From UBA1563 sp037440065 (GTDB taxonomy: Bacteria > Bacteroidota > Ignavibacteria > Ignavibacteriales > Ignavibacteriaceae): a stretch of 64,000 nt of DNA. Positions 43,886 through 53,645 of the stretch are shown piece after piece. Under the pieces are notes generated by a model, which made no database searches, had not been told where the DNA came from, and saw nothing but the letters and a program-made list of their open reading frames with translations. The stretch covers positions 1-64,000 of the forward strand of contig JBBIUV010000019.1 of assembly GCA_037440065.1 (NCBI GenBank). Direction: 5' to 3'. Positions within the stretch are counted from its first letter, which is position 1. Every line of letters begins with the position of its first letter. The position numbers were made by a program, and so were the translations under genes.

Positions 43886-45292
43886 TTATTCGTTTATTTC
43901 TTCTGCGAGCAGGCGATCCACAGTTGGACGGGAGACTCCCAGTAATCTTGCGGCAAGAGATTTATTCCCATTTACCTTTTTTAAAACTTTATGAATATAC
44001 AGTAATGAGACGTGGTGAAGATCGGTAGTTGCGAAGGGAATTTCTAATTGAATTGTGTCTAAATCCTTTTCCACCTGATCGATTGAAGCTTTTTTCGCCA
44101 CAGAAAAAATTTCATCTGCCTGGCGATCGATAATATTTTCAAAATGCTTAACCGTCAAAACACCGCTATCGCACAAGAGGACAGCCCGTTCAAAAGCATT
44201 TCGCAGTTCTCTAATATTACCCGGCCAGTTGTATGCGGTAAGGAAATTTAGCGCTTCCTCATCGATCCTTTTTATGGTCTTACCATAACTTTCAGAAAAT
44301 TCTTTAATAAAAAGATCAATAAGAGAAATAATAAAATCTTTCCGGTTACGCAGAGCAGCCAATTCAATTGTAATTACATTTAAACGATAGTAGAGGTCTG
44401 TTCTAAAAAGATTTTGTTTGATCAGTTTGTTTAAATCTCTATGTGTAGCAGAAATTATCCTTGCGGTAATTGGAATGTCATGCGTACCACCAACTCTTCT
44501 AATAATTTTCTTTTCAAGTACGCGTAAAAGTTTAACCTGAAGATTTAGGCTTAACTCACCTATTTCATCCAAAAATATTGTTCCGTTATCTGCCAGCTCG
44601 AACAATCCAAGTTTTCGGACTTTCGCATCGGTGAAGGCTCCTTTTTCGTGTCCAAAAAGTTCAGACTCCAGTAAATGTTCCGGGATAGCCGAACAGGTAA
44701 CTTCAACAAAAGGAGAATCTTTTTTATTTCCGTAATTGTGAATGGCGTTTGCAAGCATTCCTTTGCCAGTCCCGGTTTCACCAAGAATCAGTACATTAAC
44801 CGAAGCGTTTTCTGCCGCTGTTCTCGCCGCCGTAATTAGCTTTTCAACTTCGGAAGAATTTCCCAAGATAGAATGAAAAACATAATCGCGTTCGTCCGGA
44901 GTAACAGTTGATACCTCATCTTTCTGCTCCGATATGCTTTCAATTTTTTCTTTTAAATAATCGCCGAATTTGAAAAGTTCATCCGGTAGAATATATATTT
45001 CGTTGAAACCCATTTTTGCAAGTTTGCTTGTTACAACGGGATTCTTATTTTCGATCAGAAGAATTTGCGGAATGTTTTTGAATTTTTGTTGATCCAGAAT
45101 TTCATCAAACATCGCCGAACTTAAGGAAGTGATATAAAATAACGCTACGTCATTTTTATTTAGTTCGGCATCATGTTGTTTTCCCGATGAAAGATTATAG
45201 TAAACCACCGACAGCCCTACCAGCTGAGATGCAATTTTCGAGACATCTTTTTTTTCTGAGAATAAATGAACGGTAGTTTTTTTTTCTTTCAT
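43886..45292 (-). CDS. Sigma-54-dependent transcriptional activator with receiver-like N-terminus
   Basis: A 468-residue enhancer-binding protein. Residues 1-120 resemble a receiver fold but show no acidic pocket or clear phospho-Asp. The AAA+ domain has Walker A GETGTGKG (171-178), Walker B GTIFLDEIG (237-245) and the arginine-finger region LFRTDLYYRLN. The sigma-54 contact loop reads GAFTDA (218-223) rather than GAFTGA. A Fis-type HTH (about 433-465, NGNKSLAARLLGVSRPTVDRLL) closes the protein. It overlaps the kinase gene by 4 nt and ends the transporter operon, so it is likely the output of that system. Confidence 0.9.
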   Translation of the reverse strand: MKEKKTTVHLFSEKKDVSKIASQLVGLSVVYYNLSSGKQHDAELNKNDVALFYITSLSSAMFDEILDQQKFKNIPQILLIENKNPVVTSKLAKMGFNEIYILPDELFKFGDYLKEKIESISEQKDEVSTVTPDERDYVFHSILGNSSEVEKLITAARTAAENASVNVLILGETGTGKGMLANAIHNYGNKKDSPFVEVTCSAIPEHLLESELFGHEKGAFTDAKVRKLGLFELADNGTIFLDEIGELSLNLQVKLLRVLEKKIIRRVGGTHDIPITARIISATHRDLNKLIKQNLFRTDLYYRLNVITIELAALRNRKDFIISLIDLFIKEFSESYGKTIKRIDEEALNFLTAYNWPGNIRELRNAFERAVLLCDSGVLTVKHFENIIDRQADEIFSVAKKASIDQVEKDLDTIQLEIPFATTDLHHVSLLYIHKVLKKVNGNKSLAARLLGVSRPTVDRLLAEEINE

Positions 45293-48200
45293 AACAAAGT
45301 GGACATTGAGTTCCTAATAAATTGCAAATTTTCACTTCTTTCTTTTTGGGTAAGATACGCTTCCCTTATAGAAATATCGGTTATGTTATTTGACAAAAAG
45401 ACGATTAAACTTTCCGTTAAGTTAAAAAATTCTTTTCCCTTTATAAAAAGATTTCTTTCAAAGTAGATTTTGCACAATAAATTAAGAATAAGTCGTGTAA
45501 ACTCGGTGATACTTTGTCCCTTAATTATCTCGTATGCTTCATTCAAATAATTAGAATATGAGTTTTCATCAAATTTATTATGGCGGGACAATTTTCCAAG
45601 TAAGTAGAGACGCACCGCGCGGTAAATTTCATTCACAGAACAGAGTTCAATAAATTTATCTTTTTGTAAAAAAGTTTGTGCTGATTCATATTCTTTTTCT
45701 AAAAGACAGAAGTCAAGATAAATCATCGCGGCTAAAATCGAATCGTGTTTGTTGTCGGTTTCCAGCAAAGCATTGCAAAGAGAGAGAAGTTCATCCTTAT
45801 CTGATTCAACATTCTCATCGCCGGAATAATAACGAATTAAAACATCTATAAATTTTAATTGAAGAAGATGTTTTTCGTTTAGTTGTTCATCCAAAACAAA
45901 TTTTTGATACTGCTCGGTATAAAGCGCCGCATCGTTCATGCTTCCGATTATGGCAAAAGTTTTTGCAAGCAGATAATAAGTGGATGCTTCTTCTTCTTTG
46001 TTTTCTGTTGATCGGAAAATTTCCAATGCCTCAAAAAGTTCATCGATAGCTGTCGAATATTCGCATATTATTAAATGCGTTTCGGCAGAATTGAGCAAAG
46101 ACAAGCCCAATCCATTTTTCTTTCCGATTGCTTGAAATATTTTCTTCGCGCTTTTATATGAGTCAACCGCCTGTTCATGTTTGGCGGTATCGAAAAGAAA
46201 AATTCCGTAGTTCATTTGCAGTAGTGCTTCCTGTTCCAAATCTCCGATGGCATGATTAATCGAAAGCGAACTCCGCCAATATTCCTCCGCCTGTTTGTAA
46301 TGTCCTCTCATGCTACAAATATTTCCGAGATTCACCTGAACTCTTGCGATATTTTGCTTAAGATCGGTTTTGGTAAATTCATTTAATGCAGAAAGGAAAG
46401 ATGAAAAAGCTTTTTCCGTATCGTTGTTTTTGTAGAGTTCAAACAATCCGGTAAGATTGTGAGTTTTTCCCTTTTGTTCATTAGTTAACTTGTTTGATTT
46501 GCCAAGTTGATGTAGCACAATTTGCGCTTCGTTAAATTTATTTGTGTTTAGATCGGCTTTGGCAATTTCTAAAAAAATTTCAATCTTCTTATTGTCGTCT
46601 TGAATTTTATTCACTTCTTCCGTTAATATTTTTTTCCCTAAATCGATCTCCCCGGAAGCAATTAGAAATACACCTTTTTTAATCAAAAGTTCTGTTCCAA
46701 GTTTAACTTTATAAACAGTTTCCAATTGATTTATAATTTGCAACGCTTGCTCACTGTCTCCGGTTTTAAGCAATATCTGCAAAAAATCTTTCCTAATATT
46801 CACCGCTTCTTTTACTGACAGATGTAGTTGGATTAATCTAGAATACAAATGTGAAACGTAAATAAAAGCAGAAAGCGCAGAAGCGCGAGATATCTCATCT
46901 TTCAAGCAGAAGTATGCATCGTCATATTTTTCGGCCAATTCATACTGGCGAGAAATTTCTTTTGGTGATATTCCATCAATCTCAGAAATAACCGTAGTGA
47001 TTTTTTGATGATGTTCAACCTTATTTTCAATTGACGAATAAAGAAAATTCTTTAGTCCAGTCGAGTTAAGTTGAATAATAGAATCGGAGGAGTGAATATG
47101 AATTAAATTTTTCCTCTGCAGATTTATCAAAATCTCATCAATATTACTTCCGGAATTATTAAAAAATATTTTTACAGCTTCCGGTGTTAAATCAACTTCA
47201 AAAGAAGAAAGAAGTCGAAGCACATCCTTCTCCTCCTCCCCTAAGTTGGCAATTCTTTTTTTAAAGGCCTCACTTTGTGTTTCCCCAGTAATTTTCTTTG
47301 CTTTTTCTTCATCAACAATAATCCGATCCTCAGAAAAAATTAATATTCCATTTGCGATCAATTCATTAATGAAAAGCAAAATATTTCCAGGATACAAATC
47401 GGCATATTTTTTAACAAGCGTAGCAATCGTTTTTATCGGAAAATTGTCTGAGAGGTTTTCCTCTAAAAAAAGCGGAATCTCTTTGTGATTAAACGGACTT
47501 AACTGAAGTTCAAGTTTGTTTGGCAAATTTACAGATGACAAGCCGGAAGCATTATCTTCAAACAAAATAATTTTACAACCATTTACCTGGAGAATAGGCA
47601 TTACCCGCGACAGAATTTCTTTTACAACATCGTCCAGTAAATTGTAATCGTCAAAAATTAAAACAAAGTTTTTGGCTTTACTGATTTTCGAAAGTAGCGC
47701 AATTAGCGTTTCTACATCCGGATGAAAGTTATCGTCAAATCTTTTAATAAATTCGACAACCTTCGATTTACCTTCACCATAAAGAGAAGGACTAAAAATA
47801 ATTCTTGATAAAATGTTTTGAAGTACTAATTCGGAATTTTGTAGCGGGATTTTTTCTATATAAATCACATTTTGATGATCATTTGCAATTTTTTCAGCTA
47901 AAAAACTCTTTCCACTTCCATACGTTCCTTGAACAACCAAAGCTTCGCTTCGCTCTTTATTTTCAAGATATTCTGATATCTGTGTATGTTCGATTTTGCG
48001 TCCGATAAATTGAGTAGCAGAAATGAGATTCCCACTGAAGTATTCTAACTGAAGTTTCAGCAAAAAGAAAAGTTGCCAAGCTGAGTTAATTCTTTCCCGG
48101 GGATTTTTTTTGAGCAGTCGCTCAATAATTTTTATAATTATCGGAGGAAAAAGAGAAGATTCGGGTAATGAAAATTCTTCCTCAATATGCGCGCGAAAGA

Positions 48201-48861
48201 TTTCTAACTCATTGTCCACCGAAAAAGGAAATTTACCATACACGAGACGATATAGAATAATTCCTAACGAATAAAGATCTGCACGAAAATCGACACTTTG
48301 TTTTTGCAAAATCTCCGGAGCAATAAAAAAAGCTGTGCCTCTCTGTGTTGTTGGGAAAACGGAATCAATTCTTCCGGTTAATCCGAAATCAATAATTTTT
48401 AATGTCAGATTTTCTCCATTTTCACTGCAAACGATGTTCTCGAATTTCAAATCGAAGTAAATATAGTTGGCAAAATGGAGATAACTTAAAAAGGCACTTA
48501 GCTGCCCGATTAAGTCGAGAAGCAGATTCGGTTTCGAATTGAAATCGATATCCAAGGGAGATGTTCCCTCGCAATACTCAAGAAGAAAAAAATAACACCC
48601 TTTTTCAACTTCCCAGATTTTTTCCTCTTCAGTTATTTCAAAAATTGTCCCAAATTCATATGCCTTAACAATATTCGGATGAGAAAATTTTTTCAATAAC
48701 TGATATTCGTTTTTAAAAGTAATAATTTCTTCTTCACTGGTTTGAAGCGGAAGAATTTTCAGTGCAAATTTTTGAGCATGGAAAAATCTGTCTTCACAAA
48801 GGAAAACTTTGCTTCGCCCTTCTCCAAGTAATTTTATAATAGAAAATCTTTTGTTGATCAT
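45289..48861 (-). CDS. Ser/Thr protein kinase fused to ATPase and TPR array
   Basis: An 1190-residue signalling protein. Kinase domain 1-275: Gly loop GEGRSKV (13-19), Lys35, Asp137 and Asn142 in the catalytic loop, DFG (158-160), APE (181-183). The HRD motif reads YFD, so it is a non-RD kinase. An ATPase of the STAND/PknK type follows, with Walker A GTYGSGKS (312-319) and a hydrophobic Walker B ending FDD. From about residue 640 to the end lie TPR-like helices. It is coupled by 4-nt overlaps to the permease gene before and the sigma-54 activator after it, placing it as the link between transport and transcription. Confidence 0.88.
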   Translation of the reverse strand: MINKRFSIIKLLGEGRSKVFLCEDRFFHAQKFALKILPLQTSEEEIITFKNEYQLLKKFSHPNIVKAYEFGTIFEITEEEKIWEVEKGCYFFLLEYCEGTSPLDIDFNSKPNLLLDLIGQLSAFLSYLHFANYIYFDLKFENIVCSENGENLTLKIIDFGLTGRIDSVFPTTQRGTAFFIAPEILQKQSVDFRADLYSLGIILYRLVYGKFPFSVDNELEIFRAHIEEEFSLPESSLFPPIIIKIIERLLKKNPRERINSAWQLFFLLKLQLEYFSGNLISATQFIGRKIEHTQISEYLENKERSEALVVQGTYGSGKSFLAEKIANDHQNVIYIEKIPLQNSELVLQNILSRIIFSPSLYGEGKSKVVEFIKRFDDNFHPDVETLIALLSKISKAKNFVLIFDDYNLLDDVVKEILSRVMPILQVNGCKIILFEDNASGLSSVNLPNKLELQLSPFNHKEIPLFLEENLSDNFPIKTIATLVKKYADLYPGNILLFINELIANGILIFSEDRIIVDEEKAKKITGETQSEAFKKRIANLGEEEKDVLRLLSSFEVDLTPEAVKIFFNNSGSNIDEILINLQRKNLIHIHSSDSIIQLNSTGLKNFLYSSIENKVEHHQKITTVISEIDGISPKEISRQYELAEKYDDAYFCLKDEISRASALSAFIYVSHLYSRLIQLHLSVKEAVNIRKDFLQILLKTGDSEQALQIINQLETVYKVKLGTELLIKKGVFLIASGEIDLGKKILTEEVNKIQDDNKKIEIFLEIAKADLNTNKFNEAQIVLHQLGKSNKLTNEQKGKTHNLTGLFELYKNNDTEKAFSSFLSALNEFTKTDLKQNIARVQVNLGNICSMRGHYKQAEEYWRSSLSINHAIGDLEQEALLQMNYGIFLFDTAKHEQAVDSYKSAKKIFQAIGKKNGLGLSLLNSAETHLIICEYSTAIDELFEALEIFRSTENKEEEASTYYLLAKTFAIIGSMNDAALYTEQYQKFVLDEQLNEKHLLQLKFIDVLIRYYSGDENVESDKDELLSLCNALLETDNKHDSILAAMIYLDFCLLEKEYESAQTFLQKDKFIELCSVNEIYRAVRLYLLGKLSRHNKFDENSYSNYLNEAYEIIKGQSITEFTRLILNLLCKIYFERNLFIKGKEFFNLTESLIVFLSNNITDISIREAYLTQKERSENLQFIRNSMSTLL

Positions 48862-50141
48862 TCGTACAAACGGGGATTAAAATAGCGAGATACTTTTTTA
48901 CCAAAATCATTTATGGTTAGTATGGTTAAAACAATTGCAAAACCAGGGAAAAAAATCATCCACCAGGCTTGTGAGAGATATGCTTGTCCGGAATTTATCA
49001 TCGCACCCCACGAAGGATAATCGCTTCCCACGCCCAAACCCAAAAAGCTTAAAGCCGATTCTGAAAGCACAACATTGCCAAATTGAAAAACCGTATTAAC
49101 AATAACCGGCGTCGCTATAACCGGTAAGGCTTCTTTTAATAAAAGTTTTGTACCGGAAAGTCCAAGTTGTTGAGCTGAGATAAAATAGTCTTTGTTATTT
49201 AGTGATACAACTTCTCCTTTAACAATGCGGAATAGACTCATCCAACCGGAAAATCCTAAAACCACAATTACCGAAGTAAATGAATTACCGAAAAAAGCAA
49301 GAATAAGTATGACGAAAAATATTATCGGAAAAGTTAAAAACATATCGTTTATTCGGCTTAAAATAATATCTATAACACCACCATAAAATCCGGCGATAAA
49401 CCCAAACAAAACTCCGATAAGTAAAGAAAGTACAACAGCACAAACTCCCACTAACATTGAAATTCGTGTACCGTAAATTATTCTTGTAAAAATATCTCTC
49501 CCAAGTTCATCACTTCCGAGAAAAAATATTTTAGTTGTTATATTGGGTTTTCCATCGATCAGTTCAACAGCAGAAAGGGGTAAACTATTTTTCATCCCAT
49601 TTTGAAAATAGGAAAGAGTGCTGTCCGCAATTTTGAAGCTGTCAATAAAAAGTATTTCTTCATCAAACGATGCTTTAACAACTTCTTTTTTTTGCGAAAA
49701 AAACTTTTCCGATTGCCCGGCCATTGCGTGGTGTGGCTTAAGATGCAAAACATTTGTTGAACTTAATGGCGGAAGGAGTTGGGTAACTGAAAGATCTTTT
49801 TGAAAATCGTAATTATTGTTTGTTATCAGCGGTGCAAAAAGAAAAACATAGAGAATCACCACAGCTGTATTATGTAAAAAAGAAAAGCTCTGTGGTTGTT
49901 TGATTTTTTTTCTCTTAAGGATCAAAACAAGCGATATTATTACCAACATAAACAGAGAGCAAAAGTAATCAATCATTCCAAATGAAAATTGCGCAATAGC
50001 TTTATCGAAATCAGTTACCCAAAATGCTAAATATGAAATAAAAAGCATACCGATTTTAACCAATAATGAGGCCCGAAATATTGCCGTCAACAACAACAAT
50101 AAAAGCATAAAATCGAAAACAGATAAGCGGATTCTTTTCAA
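48858..50141 (-). CDS. OppC/DppC-like ABC permease with long N-terminal extension
   Basis: A 427-residue inner-membrane permease. The canonical DppC region begins at about residue 205 with FLGSDELGRDIFTRIIYGTRISM and includes the EAA-like loop (QQLGLSGTKLLLKEALP). The first ~200 residues hold four hydrophobic segments and a large polar loop, about 100 residues more than a usual DppC. It pairs with the permease encoded upstream and overlaps the kinase gene by 4 nt. Confidence 0.88.
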   Translation of the reverse strand: MKRIRLSVFDFMLLLLLLTAIFRASLLVKIGMLFISYLAFWVTDFDKAIAQFSFGMIDYFCSLFMLVIISLVLILKRKKIKQPQSFSFLHNTAVVILYVFLFAPLITNNNYDFQKDLSVTQLLPPLSSTNVLHLKPHHAMAGQSEKFFSQKKEVVKASFDEEILFIDSFKIADSTLSYFQNGMKNSLPLSAVELIDGKPNITTKIFFLGSDELGRDIFTRIIYGTRISMLVGVCAVVLSLLIGVLFGFIAGFYGGVIDIILSRINDMFLTFPIIFFVILILAFFGNSFTSVIVVLGFSGWMSLFRIVKGEVVSLNNKDYFISAQQLGLSGTKLLLKEALPVIATPVIVNTVFQFGNVVLSESALSFLGLGVGSDYPSWGAMINSGQAYLSQAWWMIFFPGFAIVLTILTINDFGKKVSRYFNPRLYE

Positions 50142-51127
50142 TTTATGAGTCCTTTGATCAAGCGTTTATCAATTTTCATCCGAATTAAATCAGCAGCTAA
50201 ATTGGTCAGAATAATTAAAACTCCTGCTGTTAAGGTACAACCAATAATTAAAGGATAATCATGTTCTAAAATCGCGTTAACCGTCAATCGCCCCATTCCT
50301 GGTAAACTGAAAATAACTTCAGTAATTAACGCTCCGCTGAAAAGAATTCCCAAATCAACTCCGGCGTAAGCAATAATTGAATTTAGAGAGTTTGGGATAA
50401 TGTGCCTTGAAAATATTTTGTTTTCTGCAACACCGTTTGCCCGAAGATAAATAGTGTAAAGTTTTTCCTGATGTTCCTCAAAATGTTGTCTAAAATATTT
50501 AAAGTAAATTGGCAAACCCGTTAGCGATAAAACTACTAAAGGAAGAAAGAGATGGTGAAGATAGTCCAAACCGAGAAGAAAAATATTTTCTTCAAGCGTA
50601 CCCACGGTTTTAATTCCCGACGAAGGAAATAATTTTAGCTGAACAGAAAAAATATAGACAAAGAATAATCCGCTAACAAAAGAGGGAACTGCATATAAAA
50701 GAATGCTTCCGCGTGAAAGAAATTTGTCTAAAAATTTTTTGTGATTATGAAAAGCCCATAACGCTAATACAAGTCCCCCAACAAATTGAACAGCAAATGC
50801 CGACAATGAAAATATAATTGTGAAAGGAAGTACTTCAAAAATCACTTCATTAACCGGGCGATGGTATTTATAAGAGACGCCAAAGTCACCCGTAAAGGCA
50901 TTTTTCACAAAACTGATGTATTGCTCTGCTATTGATTTATCAAGCTGAAATGAACTTTTTACTTTTTCAAATAATTGCGGACTAAGATTTGGTGAAAGAT
51001 ATTTTTGCGATGGGTCGCCCGGAGCGATCCTCACTAAAACAAAAAGAAGACTTACTGTTAAAAATAAAATTAAAACAGAAGTTGCCCCTCTTTTAAAAAA
51101 AGACAACGCTATAAACGAGCGATTCAT
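50138..51127 (-). CDS. OppB/DppB-like ABC permease
   Basis: A 329-residue permease with six hydrophobic helices. Family blocks are FVRIAPGDPSQKY near the N-terminus, the EAA loop (YLRANGVAENKIFSRHIIPNSL) and VIFSLPGMGRLTVNAILEHDYPLI. It forms the channel with the DppC-like subunit and begins 12 nt after the substrate-binding protein. Confidence 0.92.
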   Translation of the reverse strand: MNRSFIALSFFKRGATSVLILFLTVSLLFVLVRIAPGDPSQKYLSPNLSPQLFEKVKSSFQLDKSIAEQYISFVKNAFTGDFGVSYKYHRPVNEVIFEVLPFTIIFSLSAFAVQFVGGLVLALWAFHNHKKFLDKFLSRGSILLYAVPSFVSGLFFVYIFSVQLKLFPSSGIKTVGTLEENIFLLGLDYLHHLFLPLVVLSLTGLPIYFKYFRQHFEEHQEKLYTIYLRANGVAENKIFSRHIIPNSLNSIIAYAGVDLGILFSGALITEVIFSLPGMGRLTVNAILEHDYPLIIGCTLTAGVLIILTNLAADLIRMKIDKRLIKGLIN

Positions 51128-51139
51128 CGGCTCATTCGA

Positions 51140-52795
51140 TTACCGCCACGTCCAACAATGATGAACCGTTCCCAGCGGCGTAACTTCAATATTTTTTATT
51201 TTCTTATTATAAGCAACGATGTTGTCAATCCAGTAAAGAAAAGTTACCGGTTGATCACGGTGAAGGATGCTTTCAATCTTTTTATAAATTTCATTCTTTT
51301 GTTTTTTTGAAATTTTGGTTTCAAGTTTATCCAACAAGAGATCAAGTTCCTTGTTCTGATATGATGGAAAGTTCATCGGAGTAGTCGCCAAGTTAGAATA
51401 CCATGAAAATTTCAGATCTAGAGGAATTGGAATAATCCAGCTTGCCATCCAGGCATCGGCGTTTTTGTTATTTATCTTGTCAATTAGCATCCCTAATTCA
51501 ACTTGCTCGATATTCATTTCAATACCGATCTGTTTTAGCGTGTTCTTAAATAATGTGGCGGCAAAAATTCTTCTTGGATTGTTTGAAGAAATCGTAAGGG
51601 TGAATTTAAATTCATCTCCATTCTTTTCAAGAATTCCGTTTTGATCTTTGTCGTTCCAACCTTCTTTTGCAAGAAGCGTTTTGGCTTTTGCTAAATCAAA
51701 TGAATATGGAAGAAGTTTTTCATCAACGGCATTTTTGAATATTGGTGAAATAGGGCTGTTGGCAAGCTCTCCGTAACCGCGTAAATAGCTTGTGATTACT
51801 TCGTTTCTGTTTAACGCCATTGAAATTGCTTGCCGGACTTTAGGTGACCCAAATAGTTTGTTCGGAACAATACTCTTGTTCTTATTATATTTTTCTCTGT
51901 CGATATTATTCCATCCAAGGTAATCATACTCTCTTCCCTTTAGGGAAGTGATCACAAAGGATTCAGCTTTCTTTAGTTCATCAACATCTTCAGGTTTTAA
52001 ATATTCGGTTAAATCAACTTCATGATTTTTTAATTGTGTTAAGCGGGAGCTGTAATCCGGAACGACTTTGAAAATAATTCGTTCGATAGTTCCGTCCTGA
52101 TGCAAGAATGAATTTGGATTTTCTTTAATGATTATTGCTTGATTCTTTTCCCATTTCTCAAACATAAACGGACCGCTTGTTACTGGTGCAAAACTCTCTT
52201 TTGCGGTGGCAATATCTTTGCGTGGAATTTTCTCAAATACATGTTTTGGTACGATTGGAAAATCTAAATTAAATAAAGAAGGGGAAGAACCAGGTGCAAA
52301 ATTAATTTTTAGTTTAGTCTCGGATAATTTCTCAAATGTTTTTTCGGCTATAATGTGATTGTCTTTATCGGTAATAAAATTAAGGAATGCTCCGTACAAA
52401 TAACTTTCAACCGCCGGATCGGAATAAACATCAAAAGAAAAGATCACATCGGCTATCGAAAGGGGAACGCCGTCGGACCATTTAACATCGTTGCGGAGAT
52501 TAAGGGTTATTGAACTTGAATCCGAGTTCCATTCCCATGAATTTGCGAGCATCGGCGCTGTTTTTAAGTCACCCCCATTCTCATCCCACGAATGTTTTAC
52601 AAGCGACAAAAACAAAAGTTCGTTGATGTTGGCTTCGTTAATACTGAACGCAAAGAGGGGATTTATCCGCTCAATATCAGACGGTATTGCAATAACAACT
52701 TGTGAATTACTTGAGGAGGATTCTTTTTTGCATCCGATAAAAACAGAGGAGAGAATGAAAAAGAATATGAAGATATTTTTTCGAGTAATAGACAT
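51140..52795 (-). CDS. Peptide-type ABC transporter substrate-binding lipoprotein
   Basis: A 551-residue SBP_bac_5 family protein that binds oligopeptides or similar solutes outside the inner membrane. The lipobox is SVFIGC with lipidated Cys22. RDDVKWSDG-like (NDVKWSDGVPLSIADVIFSFD) and KVRQAISMALNRNEV are the standard motifs. First gene of the five-gene minus operon with permeases, kinase and sigma-54 activator, and divergent from the ATPase genes. Confidence 0.92.
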   Translation of the reverse strand: MSITRKNIFIFFFILSSVFIGCKKESSSSNSQVVIAIPSDIERINPLFAFSINEANINELLFLSLVKHSWDENGGDLKTAPMLANSWEWNSDSSSITLNLRNDVKWSDGVPLSIADVIFSFDVYSDPAVESYLYGAFLNFITDKDNHIIAEKTFEKLSETKLKINFAPGSSPSLFNLDFPIVPKHVFEKIPRKDIATAKESFAPVTSGPFMFEKWEKNQAIIIKENPNSFLHQDGTIERIIFKVVPDYSSRLTQLKNHEVDLTEYLKPEDVDELKKAESFVITSLKGREYDYLGWNNIDREKYNKNKSIVPNKLFGSPKVRQAISMALNRNEVITSYLRGYGELANSPISPIFKNAVDEKLLPYSFDLAKAKTLLAKEGWNDKDQNGILEKNGDEFKFTLTISSNNPRRIFAATLFKNTLKQIGIEMNIEQVELGMLIDKINNKNADAWMASWIIPIPLDLKFSWYSNLATTPMNFPSYQNKELDLLLDKLETKISKKQKNEIYKKIESILHRDQPVTFLYWIDNIVAYNKKIKNIEVTPLGTVHHCWTWR

Positions 52796-52874
52796 TTTTT
52801 TCTCGCAAAATTACTGAAACTATTTTTACCAAATTATTATTTTGTAAATTAATAAACAAAATTAAACATGATTA
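52796..52874. promoter_or_regulatory. Divergent promoter region of the transporter system
   Basis: A 79-nt AT-rich gap between the substrate-binding protein (minus) and the first ATPase (plus). CAAAATTA at 52806-52813 is a minus-strand TAnnTTTG box 11 nt from the gene start, but no -33 box is at the right distance. No sigma-54-type GG/GC promoter was seen. Confidence 0.35.
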
Positions 52875-53645
52875 ATGATACGAATAAATATTGAGTCTGT
52901 AGCGGTTGGCAATGGTGCCGGTAGTAAAATTCTCTTGAAAGATATCTGCTTCAGCATGGAGAAACAGAATATCTATACCATCCTTGGCAAGAACGGGCAA
53001 GGGAAGTCGACTTTATTAAAATCAATCACGAGACTTTTGGACGAAAATGTTTTTTCGGTTACGGGTTCGATTGAATTTGAAAACACAGATTTATTATCGC
53101 TAACTCAAAAGCAATTGACGCAATTCAGAAAAACAAAAATCCAATATGTGTTTCAAGATCCGGTTAATTCATTCGATCCCCTTAAAAAACTTGGTTACTA
53201 CTTCCGATTGTTTAATTTTTCTCAAGAAGATATTAAGAAAGAATTCGATCAGTTTAATCTTCCCGAATCGGAAAAAATCTTTGCTTTATATCCTTATGAA
53301 GTAAGCGGTGGAATGGCGCAAAGAATCGCCGTTATTCTAGCCTTGCTGAAGAATCCAAAACTTCTTTTGCTGGATGAACCAACTTCGGGAATTGATAACG
53401 AAACCATCTGTTTGGTGAAAGAACGTTTGAAAAAATTTATCCTTCAAAACGATTCCGCTTTGTTGATCATTACGCAAGATTTATCATTCGCCGAAAACAT
53501 GACTAATTATATTGCCTATTTGGAAAGTGGTAAACTTTTAGAATTTGTTTCGTTCGACGATTTTTTTATACAAGAATCAGATTCAATTCAAAAATTTCTC
53601 CAAGCATATAAACAGTTAAACAGTGAACCAGTTATTATCCGTTAA
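52875..53645 (+). CDS. Short ABC transporter ATPase (DppD-like)
   Basis: A 256-residue ATPase with Walker A GKNGQGKST, Q-loop region VFQDPVNSFDPL, signature VSGGMAQRIA, Walker B LLLLDEPTSG and switch His replaced by Gln in ITQDLSFA. It stops where typical DppD proteins begin their C-terminal oligopeptide-specific domain. It pairs with the next ATPase (23-nt overlap) and most likely powers the divergently encoded permeases. Confidence 0.9.
   Translation: MIRINIESVAVGNGAGSKILLKDICFSMEKQNIYTILGKNGQGKSTLLKSITRLLDENVFSVTGSIEFENTDLLSLTQKQLTQFRKTKIQYVFQDPVNSFDPLKKLGYYFRLFNFSQEDIKKEFDQFNLPESEKIFALYPYEVSGGMAQRIAVILALLKNPKLLLLDEPTSGIDNETICLVKERLKKFILQNDSALLIITQDLSFAENMTNYIAYLESGKLLEFVSFDDFFIQESDSIQKFLQAYKQLNSEPVIIR

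Noticed and set aside
52796..52874. Sigma-54 promoter in front of the transporter genes
   Set aside because: No TGGCAC-N5-TTGC-like pair on either strand; the activator's targets must lie elsewhere.
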